Of a stretch of DNA of 64,000 nt, positions 17,763-26,850 are shown one piece after another. Where the stretch lies: positions 372,001-436,000 of the forward strand of contig AP018794.1 of assembly GCA_009731425.1 (NCBI GenBank). Reading direction: 5' to 3'. Source of the stretch: Lachnospiraceae bacterium KM106-2. Its GTDB lineage: Bacteria > Bacillota > Clostridia > Lachnospirales > Lachnospiraceae. Within the stretch, counting starts at the first letter, position 1. Each line of letters starts with the position of its first letter. The notes under the pieces are model-generated. The model did not search any database and had not been told where the DNA came from. It saw only the letters and a list, made by a program, of their open reading frames with translations. A program made the translations under genes and the position numbers.

Positions 17763-18710
17763 ATGTCGGAAGATAAACGATTTGCAGTTTTAATTGATTC
17801 AGAAAATGTAGCAAGTAAGTACATAAAATATATATTAGATGAAGTATCAACCTATGGGGTTGCAACTTATAAAAGAATTTATGGTGACTGGACGAGGGGA
17901 AACAGTAGCTGGAAGCAGGTCTTACTTAAGAATTCGATTACGCCGATGCAACAATATAATTATACGACCGGAAAAAATGCAACGGATTCAGCAATGATCA
18001 TCGATGCCATGGATATCCTTTATTCAGGTAATGTGGATGGATTTTGTATTGTATCTAGTGATAGTGATTTTACAAGATTGGCAGTCCGTTTAAGAGAATC
18101 AGGAATGCAGGTAGTCGGAATGGGTGAGACGAAGACACCGGAATCGTTCCGTGCGGCTTGTAATATCTTTAAGTTCCTAGATAAAGTAACACTTACCGAG
18201 GTAAAAGAAGTTATACCGAAAGTGGACAAGCAACATAAACGGGAAGTGACGAAGATCGATGAGATTGAATCTTATATTTTAAAAGTGGTCAATGATCGTC
18301 TTAGCATCGGAAAAGAGATCAGTATTGCAGAGTTAGGAAATCTACTTCAAAAACGGTATTCTGATTTTGATGTGCATAACTATAATTTCAATAAGTTATC
18401 GGATTTTCTGAAATCATTTTCTAAGTTCCGCATCATCCATAAAAATAATGTGTATTGTATTACATTAGCAGCGATGGCCAAGATGGGACAGCCATCTGAT
18501 CAGATCGTCAGTGCCATTCATCGAATGATCAGTGAACAGAAAGAGAAAGAGATCGATCTATCTATTTTAAAACAACGTTTGATCCGGGAAGATAAACGAT
18601 ATGGACATGAGATGGGACAGGTAAAGATGTTTACCAAGTTCTTAAAGAAGGTTCCGGATATTAAAGTAGTCAGAAAAGAAAATAATCATAACGTGGCAAC
18701 GTTTGTTTAA
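17763..18710 (+). CDS. NYN-domain RNase-like protein with OST-HTH/LOTUS domain (LabA/DUF88 family)
   Basis: 315 residues. The NYN (PIN-like) domain covers about 5-140, with acidic positions in AVLIDSENV, KNATDSAMIIDAMD and CIVSSDSDFTRLAVRLRE. A winged-helix OST-HTH domain lies about 165-235 (IAELGNLLQKRYSDFDVHNY), and a second similar segment is near the end (LKQRLIREDKRYGHEMGQVKMFTKFLKK). Such proteins bind RNA and may cleave it in the cytoplasm. AAGGAGGTTTCT precedes the ATG. Confidence 0.88.
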   Translation: MSEDKRFAVLIDSENVASKYIKYILDEVSTYGVATYKRIYGDWTRGNSSWKQVLLKNSITPMQQYNYTTGKNATDSAMIIDAMDILYSGNVDGFCIVSSDSDFTRLAVRLRESGMQVVGMGETKTPESFRAACNIFKFLDKVTLTEVKEVIPKVDKQHKREVTKIDEIESYILKVVNDRLSIGKEISIAELGNLLQKRYSDFDVHNYNFNKLSDFLKSFSKFRIIHKNNVYCITLAAMAKMGQPSDQIVSAIHRMISEQKEKEIDLSILKQRLIREDKRYGHEMGQVKMFTKFLKKVPDIKVVRKENNHNVATFV

Positions 18711-18737
18711 TTATTGTATAAATATCATATAAATAAA

Positions 18738-18780
18738 GAGCCCGATTCCAAGTGTAGTTACTTGGGATCGGGTTCTTTGT
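18738..18780. terminator. Bidirectional terminator between convergent genes
   Basis: AGCCCGATTCCAAGT pairs with ACTTGGGATCGGGTTCT around a GTAGTT loop. T-rich sequence follows on the plus strand and A-rich (T on minus) precedes it. It overlaps the last codons of the minus-strand gene ending at 18758. Confidence 0.75.
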
Positions 18781-19213
18781 ATAAGGAGTTCTTTTCTAAA
18801 ATATCGAATAGTTTATCTTTATTTTTCTTTGCATATCGTTGCTTGATAATTGGACTTCCGATGGTGGAATAGTAGATGACCTTAATATCATCTGCTTCCT
18901 CAATTTTTACAGATCCAATTTCAGACCATGGATAAAATTCATGTCCTCTGGATAACAGGATCAATCCATCCATTGCAATTCCCTGCTTATAGATCATTGT
19001 GAGGAGTGCGGATATTCCAAGGACAGCAAATGAATAATCCAATATCGTATTTGCATATTGATAGGTTAGCCATAGTAGAATTAGTATTCCAAAGAAAATG
19101 GATACGTTATCTAGCATACTTTTCTTGGTCGCAACAACTAGTCTTTTTATGAAAGCAATCTGTTTTCCTAAGATGAGACAAAATAATACGAACACAATAC
19201 CTTTTAGTAACAT
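18758..19213 (-). CDS. Small membrane protein with C-terminal PH-like domain (DUF5673-like), function unknown
   Basis: 151 residues. Three hydrophobic helices fill the first ~75 residues, then a beta-rich segment (GIAMDGLILLSRGHEFYPWSEI, VIYYSTIGSPIIKQRY) resembles small bacterial PH-like domains. AAAGGAGAATTGCC precedes the ATG. It is 26 bases downstream of a GNAT gene in the same direction and may be cotranscribed. Confidence 0.6.
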   Translation of the reverse strand: MLLKGIVFVLFCLILGKQIAFIKRLVVATKKSMLDNVSIFFGILILLWLTYQYANTILDYSFAVLGISALLTMIYKQGIAMDGLILLSRGHEFYPWSEIGSVKIEEADDIKVIYYSTIGSPIIKQRYAKKNKDKLFDILEKNSLYKEPDPK

Positions 19214-19239
19214 GGCAATTCTCCTTTATAGGTCCAACT

Positions 19240-19740
19240 CTATTCGAATATGTATTTTCTTAAACTTCTATTCTCGCCTTGATACAGAGCAATTCCTTTG
19301 TAGTCAAGTCGGAAACCACAGTGTTCTAACACTTTATGAGATGCGATATTTTCTTCTAGCACAATCCCATAGATTTTATGTATATGTAGTTGAGGCAGGA
19401 TGACAGGTAAAAAAGCCTTTACAGCTTCGGTTGCATAACCTTTTCCGGTATATTCTTTGGCGATATGATAGCCAATCTCCCAGCCTTCGTCTATCGTGCA
19501 TACTTGAACATATCCTATATTTTCTTGGTTATTTGTCAAAATAGGATAAAGAAATGGTCCGGTTGGAGAGTGATAAGAGTCTAGTAACCATTGCACAACC
19601 TCTTTGGTTTGTTCTACGGTCTCAAATACTTCGTCAGGAACAAACTTTTTGTTATCTTCGTCGACAGAATTTCGTTGTATGTCAGCTGCCATATCCAAAG
19701 ATAGATCGGTGATGAGTAACCGTTCTGTTTTTATATTCAT
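19240..19740 (-). CDS. GNAT acetyltransferase, RimJ/RimL type
   Basis: 166 residues: MNIKTERLLITDLSLD start, IGYHIAKEYTGKGYATEAVKAFL acetyl-CoA loop, and HKIYGIVLEENIASHKVLEHCGFRLDYKG end are typical of the RimJ/RimL group that acetylates protein N-termini or small amines. CGGGAGGTACTA precedes the ATG. The substrate is not predictable. Confidence 0.87.
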   Translation of the reverse strand: MNIKTERLLITDLSLDMAADIQRNSVDEDNKKFVPDEVFETVEQTKEVVQWLLDSYHSPTGPFLYPILTNNQENIGYVQVCTIDEGWEIGYHIAKEYTGKGYATEAVKAFLPVILPQLHIHKIYGIVLEENIASHKVLEHCGFRLDYKGIALYQGENRSLRKYIFE

Positions 19741-19923
19741 TAGTACCTCCCGTTTTTTTTAGTTGTCTTTCGTCTCTATTATACTATAAAGTATTAGGTA
19801 AGCCAATCAATACGAGATAAGACTTGCTAAAATAAGAGAATTAGCATATAATTAGTAGTTTGGAAACACATTTTAGAAAATAACGTGTTAGCAAATAGCA
19901 CAAATGATAGATTGAGGATTGTT

Positions 19924-20829
19924 ATGAAAAACGAACAGTTATATGAATCCTGTACGCTTTGTCCAAGAAGATGTAAGGTAAATCGTCTTGCCGGAGGACG
20001 AGGATATTGCAGGGAAACAAGTGAATTGGTTGTTGCAAGAGCCGCCCTTCATATGTGGGAAGAGCCTTGTATCTCGGGCGAAGAAGGCAGCGGTGCTGTC
20101 TTTTTCTCAGGATGCGCCATGGGTTGTGTGTTCTGTCAAAATCACAATATAGCAGAAGGAAAAGCGGGAAAGAAGATAACGGTAGAACGGTTAGCCGAGA
20201 TCTTTCTCGAATTACAGGAAAAGAAGGCAAACAATATTAATCTAGTTACACCAAGTCATTACGTGGTGTCGATCATCGAAGTGATCGATCTCGCAAGAGA
20301 GAAAGGATTAAAGATCCCGATCGTTTATAATTGTAGTGGTTTTGAATTACCAGAAACGTTAAGACTATTAGAGGGGTATGTAGATATCTATCTTCCTGAT
20401 TTTAAATATAGGAAGGAAGAAGTAGCAAAAAGGTATGCAAATGCACCTCGCTACGCAGACTATGCGAAAGAGGCACTAAAGGAAATGTTTCGTCAGGTGG
20501 GTACACCTGAATTTGATGATCGTGGTATGATGAAAAAGGGAATGATCGTGCGTCATCTGATCTTACCGGAACATACCGAGGATTCTAAGGAAATCGTTAA
20601 ATATCTCTATGATACTTATGGAGATTCTATTTATATTAGTATTATGAATCAATATACGCCACTAACCCATGTGGCAGCGTATGAAGAATTAAATCGACCA
20701 TTGACCGATGAGGAATATGATGAGGTTGTCGATTATGCCATCGATCTTGGTGTGGAAAATGGATTCATCCAAGAAGGGGAAACAGCAAAAGACAGTTTTA
20801 TTCCAGAATTCAATAATGAAGGCGTCTAA
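19924..20829 (+). CDS. Radical SAM protein related to pyruvate formate-lyase activating enzyme (PflX-like)
   Basis: 301 residues from the ATG at 19924, chosen because GAGG lies 7 bases upstream; a GTG at 19885 would add 13 residues. An N-terminal ferredoxin-like Cys segment (CTLCPRRCKVNR, GYCRE) precedes the radical SAM signature CAMGCVFCQNHNIA. The TIM-barrel follows (VTPSHYV, YNCSGFE, YLPDFKY). It uses S-adenosylmethionine and a [4Fe-4S] cluster for radical chemistry; the target is not known for this subgroup. It ends 18 bases before the rRNA methyltransferase. Confidence 0.87.
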   Translation: MKNEQLYESCTLCPRRCKVNRLAGGRGYCRETSELVVARAALHMWEEPCISGEEGSGAVFFSGCAMGCVFCQNHNIAEGKAGKKITVERLAEIFLELQEKKANNINLVTPSHYVVSIIEVIDLAREKGLKIPIVYNCSGFELPETLRLLEGYVDIYLPDFKYRKEEVAKRYANAPRYADYAKEALKEMFRQVGTPEFDDRGMMKKGMIVRHLILPEHTEDSKEIVKYLYDTYGDSIYISIMNQYTPLTHVAAYEELNRPLTDEEYDEVVDYAIDLGVENGFIQEGETAKDSFIPEFNNEGV

Positions 20830-20847
20830 TGAGTCACGGAGGAAATT

Positions 20848-22545
20848 ATGAGACAAGAACAGTATAAGAGCAACAAAGACAATAAGAATAATAAGAAAAA
20901 GGCATATCAGCCAAAATGGAATGATGTGAAAGCAAGCGATTATAAACGTGGTTCTGAGAATCGCAAAGATGAAAAGCGCAATGATGGAAAACGTAACGAT
21001 GAAAGACGTAGAGATGAAAGACGTAGAGATGAAAGTCGAAAAGGTGATAGACGTAAAGACGATAGAAATAAGGATGATAGACGTTTTTCCTCTAAGAGAA
21101 GACCGGAAAAGAGTAAGAAAGTGTTAGCAGACGGAGCTTGTCCATTTTCTGATCGTTGTGGCGGTTGTCATTATCAAGAAGTATCTTACAAGGAACAATT
21201 ACAGATCAAACAAAATCAATTAAAAGAGCTTCTTGGAGAGTATGGTAAACTAGAACCGATCATTGGAATGGAAAATCCAACACACTACCGTAATAAGATT
21301 CACAGCACATTCCACCGTAAGAAAGATGGAACGATCATTTCCGGTGTTTATGAGGAAGGTTCTCATCATTTAGTTGCTGTAGAAAACTGTATGATCGAAG
21401 ATAAGAGAGCAGACTCCATCATCAAAGACATCAGAGATTTATTAAAATCATTTAAGATCTTAATTTATAACGAAGATAGTGGTTATGGTTTATTCCGTCA
21501 TGTATTGATTCGTACAGGTTATCATTCAGGTGAGATCATGGTTGTATTAGTCATGGCATCTCCAATCTTCCCAGGGAAGAATAATTTTGTGAAGGCGCTT
21601 CGCAAGCTTCATCCAGAGATCACAACGATTGTTATGAACATTAATGATAAGAATACGAGCATGATCCTTGGTGATCGTCAAACAACGTTATATGGAAAAG
21701 GCTACATTGAAGATACGTTATGCGGTAAGAAGTTCCGTATCTCTCCAAAATCATTCTATCAAGTAAATCCAGTTCAGACGGAAATCCTTTATCAAAAAGC
21801 GATCGACTTTGCTTTCTTAAGAGGAAATGAAGTGGTCCTAGATGCTTACTGTGGTATCGGAACGATCGGTTTGATCGCCAGTGATTATGCAAAACAGGTA
21901 ATCTCAGTCGAGTTAAATAAAGATGCCGTTCGTGATGCGATCAGCAATGCGAAATTAAATGGAGTTAAGAATACTCGTTTCTACAACAACGATGCAGGTA
22001 AATTCATGCTTGGCATGGCAGAGACAAATGAAAAGGTCGATGTGGTATTCATGGATCCACCTCGTGCCGGAAGTGATGAGAATTTCTTATCTTCTGTAGT
22101 GAAATTAGCACCAAAGAAAGTTGTGTATATCTCATGTAATCCTCATACCTTAGCGAGAGATTTAGAGTATTTGACATTCAATGGTTATGAAGTAGAGAAG
22201 ATGCAGGGAGTAGATATGTTCCCTTATACTTCGCATGTGGAGACGGTTGTTCTTTTGTCCCAACTAAAAGCAGATCATCATATAGAGGTGGATTTGAACT
22301 TGGATGAGCTGGATGCAACCAGTGCGGAGACGAAGGCTACCTATAATGAGATTCAGCAATATGTGCTAAAAGAAACAGGATTGATGGTATCAAATCTTTA
22401 TATTGCACAAGTAAAAAAGAAATGTGGAATCGAAGTTGGAGAAAGTTTTAATAAGCCTAAATCAGAGAATGCAAAGCAGCCGAAGTGTCCGACGGAGAAA
22501 GAAAAGGCGATTAGGGATGCGCTGGTGCATTTTGGGATGATTTAG
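20848..22545 (+). CDS. rlmD: 23S rRNA (uracil-5)-methyltransferase, RlmD/RumA family, with charged N-terminal tail
   Basis: 565 residues. Residues ~1-92 are a low-complexity Lys/Arg/Asp tail built from RRDE- and KDDR-like repeats, unusual for the family and probably RNA-binding. The [4Fe-4S] motif follows (CPFSDRCGGCHYQ, with a fourth Cys in VENCMIED). S-adenosylmethionine-binding DAYCGIGTIGL, catalytic DPPRAGSD and ISCNPHTLARDL are present. The last ~90 residues after HVETVVLLSQL form an extension common in Clostridia. It makes 5-methyluridine in 23S rRNA. TRAM seems absent. GGAGGAAATT precedes the ATG. Confidence 0.92.
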   Translation: MRQEQYKSNKDNKNNKKKAYQPKWNDVKASDYKRGSENRKDEKRNDGKRNDERRRDERRRDESRKGDRRKDDRNKDDRRFSSKRRPEKSKKVLADGACPFSDRCGGCHYQEVSYKEQLQIKQNQLKELLGEYGKLEPIIGMENPTHYRNKIHSTFHRKKDGTIISGVYEEGSHHLVAVENCMIEDKRADSIIKDIRDLLKSFKILIYNEDSGYGLFRHVLIRTGYHSGEIMVVLVMASPIFPGKNNFVKALRKLHPEITTIVMNINDKNTSMILGDRQTTLYGKGYIEDTLCGKKFRISPKSFYQVNPVQTEILYQKAIDFAFLRGNEVVLDAYCGIGTIGLIASDYAKQVISVELNKDAVRDAISNAKLNGVKNTRFYNNDAGKFMLGMAETNEKVDVVFMDPPRAGSDENFLSSVVKLAPKKVVYISCNPHTLARDLEYLTFNGYEVEKMQGVDMFPYTSHVETVVLLSQLKADHHIEVDLNLDELDATSAETKATYNEIQQYVLKETGLMVSNLYIAQVKKKCGIEVGESFNKPKSENAKQPKCPTEKEKAIRDALVHFGMI

Positions 22546-22716
22546 TAGAATTATTTAATAGAAAATGATAAAATAAGTTTAGACGAAAAACATAATCTAG
22601 AAGAAAAACTTCTAGGTTAGGTTTGGAGATTATTTATATATTACAAGCAAAGTAAGTGTCATGTTTGTAGGACAAAACGACAGTTATTCATAATAGTATT
22701 AGTATTTAGATTCTGC

Positions 22717-22748
22717 GCAACTTAAAAGTGCGAAGCACTTATAGTTGC
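22717..22748. repeat. Strong inverted repeat upstream of the XRE regulator
   Basis: GCAACT...AAGTGC, a GAA loop and GCACTT...AGTTGC form a near-perfect hairpin without a T-tract. It lies 70 bases before the regulator start. It could be an operator, an mRNA structure or a small palindromic repeat. The rest of 22546-22817 shows nothing. Confidence 0.5.
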
Positions 22749-22817
22749 AACTGGTACTTGGTTGATATTTAAGTTTACTACAGTATAATAACGTATATAG
22801 GTTGGTGAACGGTTAAA

Positions 22818-23495
22818 ATGAAATTAGGAAAGAACATACAATACCTTAGAATGCTACATAATAATATAACGCAGGAAGAACTTGCAAATCAACTTGGAGT
22901 GTCAAGACAGACTGTATCAAAGTGGGAATTAAATCAAGGAAATCCTGAATTAAGTAAGATACAAGAGATATGTACTTTGTTTAATTGTACAGCAGATGAG
23001 TTGCTATTTGGTAATATTAACATACAAAATAGCGCATATTCTGAAATCAAAATAGAAACACTTGAAGCCTTTGAATATATAAAATATACGGTGATTTCTA
23101 GCGAACCTGAAGACGATGCTATCTATAAAATCAAACAGATAGCCAAAAATCTAGGTATTGAAACACCTAAAATTATTGGATGGGATTTTTCACACCTTTC
23201 CCAAGAGCAAATTAATGTATATCATATGCATGGTTATACAGCTGCACTGGTTATACAACATGAATTAATATTAAACAAAAGTAGTATTCCTCTGGAAATG
23301 GTAGAAAAACAAAACTATGTAACTATCACAATCAAGAATCCAATGGATAATCCATTTGGTTTAATTTCAAATGCCTATAAAGCTGTATTTCAATATATTA
23401 CTGTTAATAGATATAAGTATAATCATTTCGCTTTTGAACAGCAATTTTACAAAGAGGGAATTGAGTACATGAAGATTTGTGTCGCAATACAATAA
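22818..23495 (+). CDS. XRE-family regulator with C-terminal ligand-binding (GyrI-like) domain
   Basis: 225 residues. A Cro/C1 helix-turn-helix lies at 5-65 (ITQEELANQLGVSRQTVSKWE). The remainder (from about 85) resembles effector-binding domains of the GyrI/AraC-effector type (EKQNYVTITIKNPM, a beta strand, then AFKAVFQY-like helix). It probably senses a small molecule and controls the two downstream genes, which follow at 21- and 20-base gaps. Confidence 0.75.
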   Translation: MKLGKNIQYLRMLHNNITQEELANQLGVSRQTVSKWELNQGNPELSKIQEICTLFNCTADELLFGNINIQNSAYSEIKIETLEAFEYIKYTVISSEPEDDAIYKIKQIAKNLGIETPKIIGWDFSHLSQEQINVYHMHGYTAALVIQHELILNKSSIPLEMVEKQNYVTITIKNPMDNPFGLISNAYKAVFQYITVNRYKYNHFAFEQQFYKEGIEYMKICVAIQ

Positions 23496-23516
23496 AAACT
23501 ATGAAGGAGAATGAAC

Positions 23517-23990
23517 ATGAATAAATATGAAGAAGGACTAAAGATACTTAATGACAAATTTGGTAATGGAAAAGACAACGTGATTTCACTTGCCACCATA
23601 GCGATTGAACATAGTGAAGATGGTAATCCTAAACCTTGTGTCCGAGATGTAGATGCAATATATGAAAATGGTGTTTTTTATATTGTTACATATGCCAAGA
23701 CCAATAAGGTGAAGCAAATTGAGGCAAATGGAGAGGTATCTATTGCTGTCCATTTTGAAGATTTTTTCAGTAGTGGAATAGGGAGGAATCTAGGGTGGGT
23801 GTTGCAACCACGCAATGCTGAAATAAGAAATAGATTACGCAGTGCTTTTAAAGACTGGTATGACTTCGCTAATAATGAGAAGGATGAGGATTGTTGTATT
23901 ATAGCCATTTATATGAAAAAAGGTACATTAAGAATCAATCATGGAGAAATGTTTTATTACTTTGATTTTGAGAATAAGATAGCAAAATAA
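23517..23990 (+). CDS. Pyridoxamine 5'-phosphate oxidase-like flavin-binding protein
   Basis: 157 residues. FMN-binding split-barrel features: VISLATIAIEHSEDGNPKPCVRDVDAIYENGVFYIVTYAKTNK-type strands and later WYDFANNEKDEDCCIIAIYMKKGTLRIN. The ATG at 23517 is 6 bases after AAGGAGA; an ATG at 23511 would touch the ribosome site. Small proteins of this type bind FMN or F420-like cofactors; the substrate is unknown. Confidence 0.75.
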   Translation: MNKYEEGLKILNDKFGNGKDNVISLATIAIEHSEDGNPKPCVRDVDAIYENGVFYIVTYAKTNKVKQIEANGEVSIAVHFEDFFSSGIGRNLGWVLQPRNAEIRNRLRSAFKDWYDFANNEKDEDCCIIAIYMKKGTLRINHGEMFYYFDFENKIAK

Positions 23991-24010
23991 TATACAAAGG
24001 GGTGAGATAA

Positions 24011-24616
24011 ATGCAAATAGGAGATAAAATATCTTTCGGAAATTACACATGGATAGTGTTAGATATACAAATCGATAGGGCATTAATTATTACTGAATAT
24101 ATTATAGAACAACGCTCCTATCATGATGCTTATGTTGAAACTACATGGGCAGATTGCGCATTAAGAAAATATTTGAATGGTGATTTTTATGATGCCTTTG
24201 ATGAGAAGAATCAATTAAGAATATGTTCAACAATCAATCAAAATACGGACAATCAATGGTACGGTATAAATGGTGGAGATGATACAAGGGACAATATTTT
24301 CTTGTTGAGTATGGAAGAAATAGTATGCAAATATTTTGGAGATAGCAGCGAGAAATTATACAACCCTGGGAAAAAACAGAGATACTGGTTTGAAAGAAAG
24401 GATCTCAATAACAGTAAACGAATTGCAAGGCTTCTATGGAACAAAGAACAAGTATGGTGGTGGTGGACAAGGTCACCAGGCCGAGTTGGTGTAAAAGCTG
24501 TTTATATTCATGGAGATGGAAATATAGGTATTCAAGGTAATAATATATTGAAAGGTAATATTGCAGATGGTTGCTGCACAGGTGGTGTTAGGCCCGCTTT
24601 GTGGATAAGAATATAA
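24011..24616 (+). CDS. DUF6273-containing protein
   Basis: 201 residues. GDKISFGNYTWIVLDIQ, TTWADCALRKYLNGDFYDAF, WWWTRSPG and GGVRPALWIRI are the hallmarks of this family, which is abundant in gut Firmicutes, often secreted or phage-linked, and has no known function. No signal peptide is visible here. AAAGGGGTGAG precedes the ATG. A terminator follows. Confidence 0.85.
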   Translation: MQIGDKISFGNYTWIVLDIQIDRALIITEYIIEQRSYHDAYVETTWADCALRKYLNGDFYDAFDEKNQLRICSTINQNTDNQWYGINGGDDTRDNIFLLSMEEIVCKYFGDSSEKLYNPGKKQRYWFERKDLNNSKRIARLLWNKEQVWWWWTRSPGRVGVKAVYIHGDGNIGIQGNNILKGNIADGCCTGGVRPALWIRI

Positions 24617-24704
24617 TTATGATGGGGTATTTGAGCATACTCTTTATGAAAATTTAAAATGCATATTCTACAGGTTAATTAAATTTGCCTGAAAAAATTT
24701 ATTC

Positions 24705-24749
24705 AAAAATCATTCAATTTACAATCAATGTGAATTGGGTGATTTTTTT
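24705..24749 (+). terminator. Terminator after the DUF6273 gene
   Basis: AAAAATCA.TCAATTTACA pairs with TGTGAATTG..TGATTTTTTT around ATCAA. It probably marks the end of the chromosomal cluster just before the mobile element. Confidence 0.75.
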
Positions 24750-24810
24750 GTACTCTAATATTGTATCAATAAGGTTGTGAAATAGCCATTAAAATATTCG
24801 GTATAAAGCG

Positions 24811-24871
24811 GGGCTTGGGGGCGCAGAACCCCAACAAGTTTTGCCCGTTGTGTGTACACAGGGCGAAACTT
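24811..24871. other. Candidate oriT of the mobilizable element
   Basis: Two hairpins in tandem: TTGGGG/CCCCAA (24815-24834), then AAGTTTTGCCC and GGGCGAAACTT (24836-24871), 10 of 11 bases matching, with GTTGTGTGTACACA in the loop. It lies 245 bases upstream of mobC, where mobilizable elements usually have their transfer origin. The rest of 24617-25115 has only a small GTGCCG/CGGCAC hairpin at 25055-25070 and no convincing gene. The nick site is not identified. Confidence 0.55.
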
Positions 24872-25115
24872 GCTCTTACTATTCTAAAATTTATCACAGC
24901 AGAGTTAGCCGCGACAGAATGGAAGCGTATTCACGAACGAAGAGAGTGTATCACGAGCACAGCGAGTTATTGTGAGCAGAGCGAACTATTTGTGATCGAC
25001 CTTAGGGGAGAGAACGTAGACTGGAGGGAGGAGTGAAACGACGGCGAAAGTAATGTGCCGTATCCGGCACTTGAATTGTTGAAGTGAATGTTATATACAG
25101 AAGGAAGGTGAAAGA

Positions 25116-25466
25116 TTGGGAATTAAGACAGATAAAACAGAAGATATTCATTTCAGGGTAACACCAGAGGAAAAGCTTCAGATGCAGACAAAGGCTGAGA
25201 AAGCAGGACTGTCATTGTCAGAGTATCTTATCAGACAGGGATTATCAAGAAAAGTTACAGTTGTCCCACCAGAATTATTTGCGGAGTATAGGTCAATGTG
25301 TGCAGAATTTGGAAGACTGGGGAATAACATGAACCAGATAGCAAGACATCTGAACAGTGGTGGCTCTGACAGCACAGTTATACGGTGGTTTGAAAATAAT
25401 TGCAGGGAACTGGATGATATCGTTATGAAACTAAAGATGATGTATGAGAAGAAACTGGCGGCTTAG
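25116..25466 (+). CDS. MobC-like relaxosome accessory protein
   Basis: 116 residues with an N-terminal ribbon-helix-helix-like segment (IHFRVTPEEKLQMQTKAEKAGLSLSEYLIRQGL-type) and the GRLGNNMNQIARHLN motif of MobC proteins. It helps the relaxase open oriT DNA. The TTG start follows GAAGGAAGGTGAAAGA. It is 38 bases before the relaxase gene. Confidence 0.85.
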   Translation: MGIKTDKTEDIHFRVTPEEKLQMQTKAEKAGLSLSEYLIRQGLSRKVTVVPPELFAEYRSMCAEFGRLGNNMNQIARHLNSGGSDSTVIRWFENNCRELDDIVMKLKMMYEKKLAA

Positions 25467-25504
25467 TGGTTCCTTTTCAGTAAATTGGTGTTGGAGGTGG
25501 TAAA

Positions 25505-26809
25505 GTGGCAATCTTAAAGCATATCGCAAGTAAGAATAAAATCTATTCTGGAGCAGAACAGTATCTTTGCTTTGAACATGATGCAAAGACTGGAAAACCG
25601 TTACTGGATGAACAGGGAAGAATGATACCAAGAGAAGGTATTCTAAAAGCTTCTATTAACTGTGAATTTGAAACCTTTGCTGCGGAGTGCATGGAAATAA
25701 ATCATCAGTTTCATAAGAATCGTGGTCGGAGCGACATTAAGAGCCATGATTATATTATCAGCTTTGATCCAAAAGATGATATAACAGCAGAAGAAGCAAT
25801 GGAGATGGCAAAAAGATTTGCAGATCGTTTTCTGGAAGGTCATCAGACAATCATTGTGGTGCATCCAGATGGACATAATGGCAGTGGTAATATTCATGCA
25901 CATATCGTTGCAAATTCTGTTCGTAAGCATCAGGCGGTCAGACAGGAGTGGCATGAAAAAGCCTGTGAGTATAAGCAAGGTTGTAAGCATAAATGCACCA
26001 ACGCAATGCTTCGTGCCGGAAAGCAATGGGTTATGGATGAATGTAGAAGCAGAGGTTTGAATCAGGTGGATTTATTTTCGTCTAAGGTTCGGGAAGATTA
26101 TTGGGTACAGAAAAGAGGAACTGGTAAAGTAGCTGACTTTGTGTCAGATAAGGAATTTCTGAGATCCTTTATTGATATGGAGATAGAAACAGTTTCTTCT
26201 TTGGATGAATTAGGGAAAAAATTGGATGATATCTTTGGAATCGAAGTGAGAATCACGAATAAGACAATTTCCTTCAAAGAACCAAATCGCAAGCAGGCTA
26301 TCAGGGGAAAGCGATTAGGTGACGATTATGATAAAAGGCGAATTGAGGAGCGAATTAAAGAAGCAATTCAAAGAAAAGGACAGCATAAGCAGGAAATGAT
26401 GGAGAAGTATTCTGGAGTTATCACGGATAAACAGCAAGAACAAACGAAACCACAGGAACAGAATGCTGTTAGCCAGTTGGCGAATGCCATTAAGGAAATG
26501 AATAAAGCATTAGGTTCGTTAAATGACAAAATGGATGCAACAGCTTTGAGAGCGGAGAATCTTGTTGATTCTTATATTACAGAAGATTATCCTGTGGCTG
26601 CAATAGAAGCGGAACAAGAGGCAGAGGAAGAACTGAGATTATATCCACGACCAAAAGAATTGTCAGAGGCAATGAAGGAATTTTCAGCTTCGAATCCGGG
26701 AATGGAGCGAGATGATTTTCTGGAACAGTTCAATATCTGGTATGATGAACATTGGAGATTGTATGAAGAACAGACGGTACAGCGAGATATTAAAACGAAA
26801 AGCAGGTAA
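25505..26809 (+). CDS. MOBP-type relaxase
   Basis: 434 residues. The N-terminal nuclease domain shows KSHDYIISFDPKDDIT and the histidine motif GNIHAHIVANSV, preceded by HQTIIVVHPDGHNGS; a catalytic Tyr is probably near the N-terminus (IYSGAEQYL). The C-terminal third is helical, charged and Gln-rich. It nicks oriT and pilots single-stranded DNA to the recipient. A GTG start follows GGAGGTGGTAAA. Full-length with no break. Confidence 0.88.
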   Translation: MAILKHIASKNKIYSGAEQYLCFEHDAKTGKPLLDEQGRMIPREGILKASINCEFETFAAECMEINHQFHKNRGRSDIKSHDYIISFDPKDDITAEEAMEMAKRFADRFLEGHQTIIVVHPDGHNGSGNIHAHIVANSVRKHQAVRQEWHEKACEYKQGCKHKCTNAMLRAGKQWVMDECRSRGLNQVDLFSSKVREDYWVQKRGTGKVADFVSDKEFLRSFIDMEIETVSSLDELGKKLDDIFGIEVRITNKTISFKEPNRKQAIRGKRLGDDYDKRRIEERIKEAIQRKGQHKQEMMEKYSGVITDKQQEQTKPQEQNAVSQLANAIKEMNKALGSLNDKMDATALRAENLVDSYITEDYPVAAIEAEQEAEEELRLYPRPKELSEAMKEFSASNPGMERDDFLEQFNIWYDEHWRLYEEQTVQRDIKTKSR

Positions 26810-26838
26810 TAAAAAAGGAGTTCACGCATGAACTCCTT
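26809..26838 (-). terminator. Terminator of the STAND ATPase gene
   Basis: On the minus strand AAGGAGTTCA pairs with TGAACTCCTT around TGCG, followed by TTTTTTATT. It lies right after the stop of the minus-strand gene and beside the end of the relaxase gene. Confidence 0.8.
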
Positions 26839-26850
26839 AGGTTGTGTGTA

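Noticed and set aside
24815..25036. 73-codon ORF left of mobC
   Set aside because: It lies over the oriT-like hairpins, has no ribosome site and no recognisable product.
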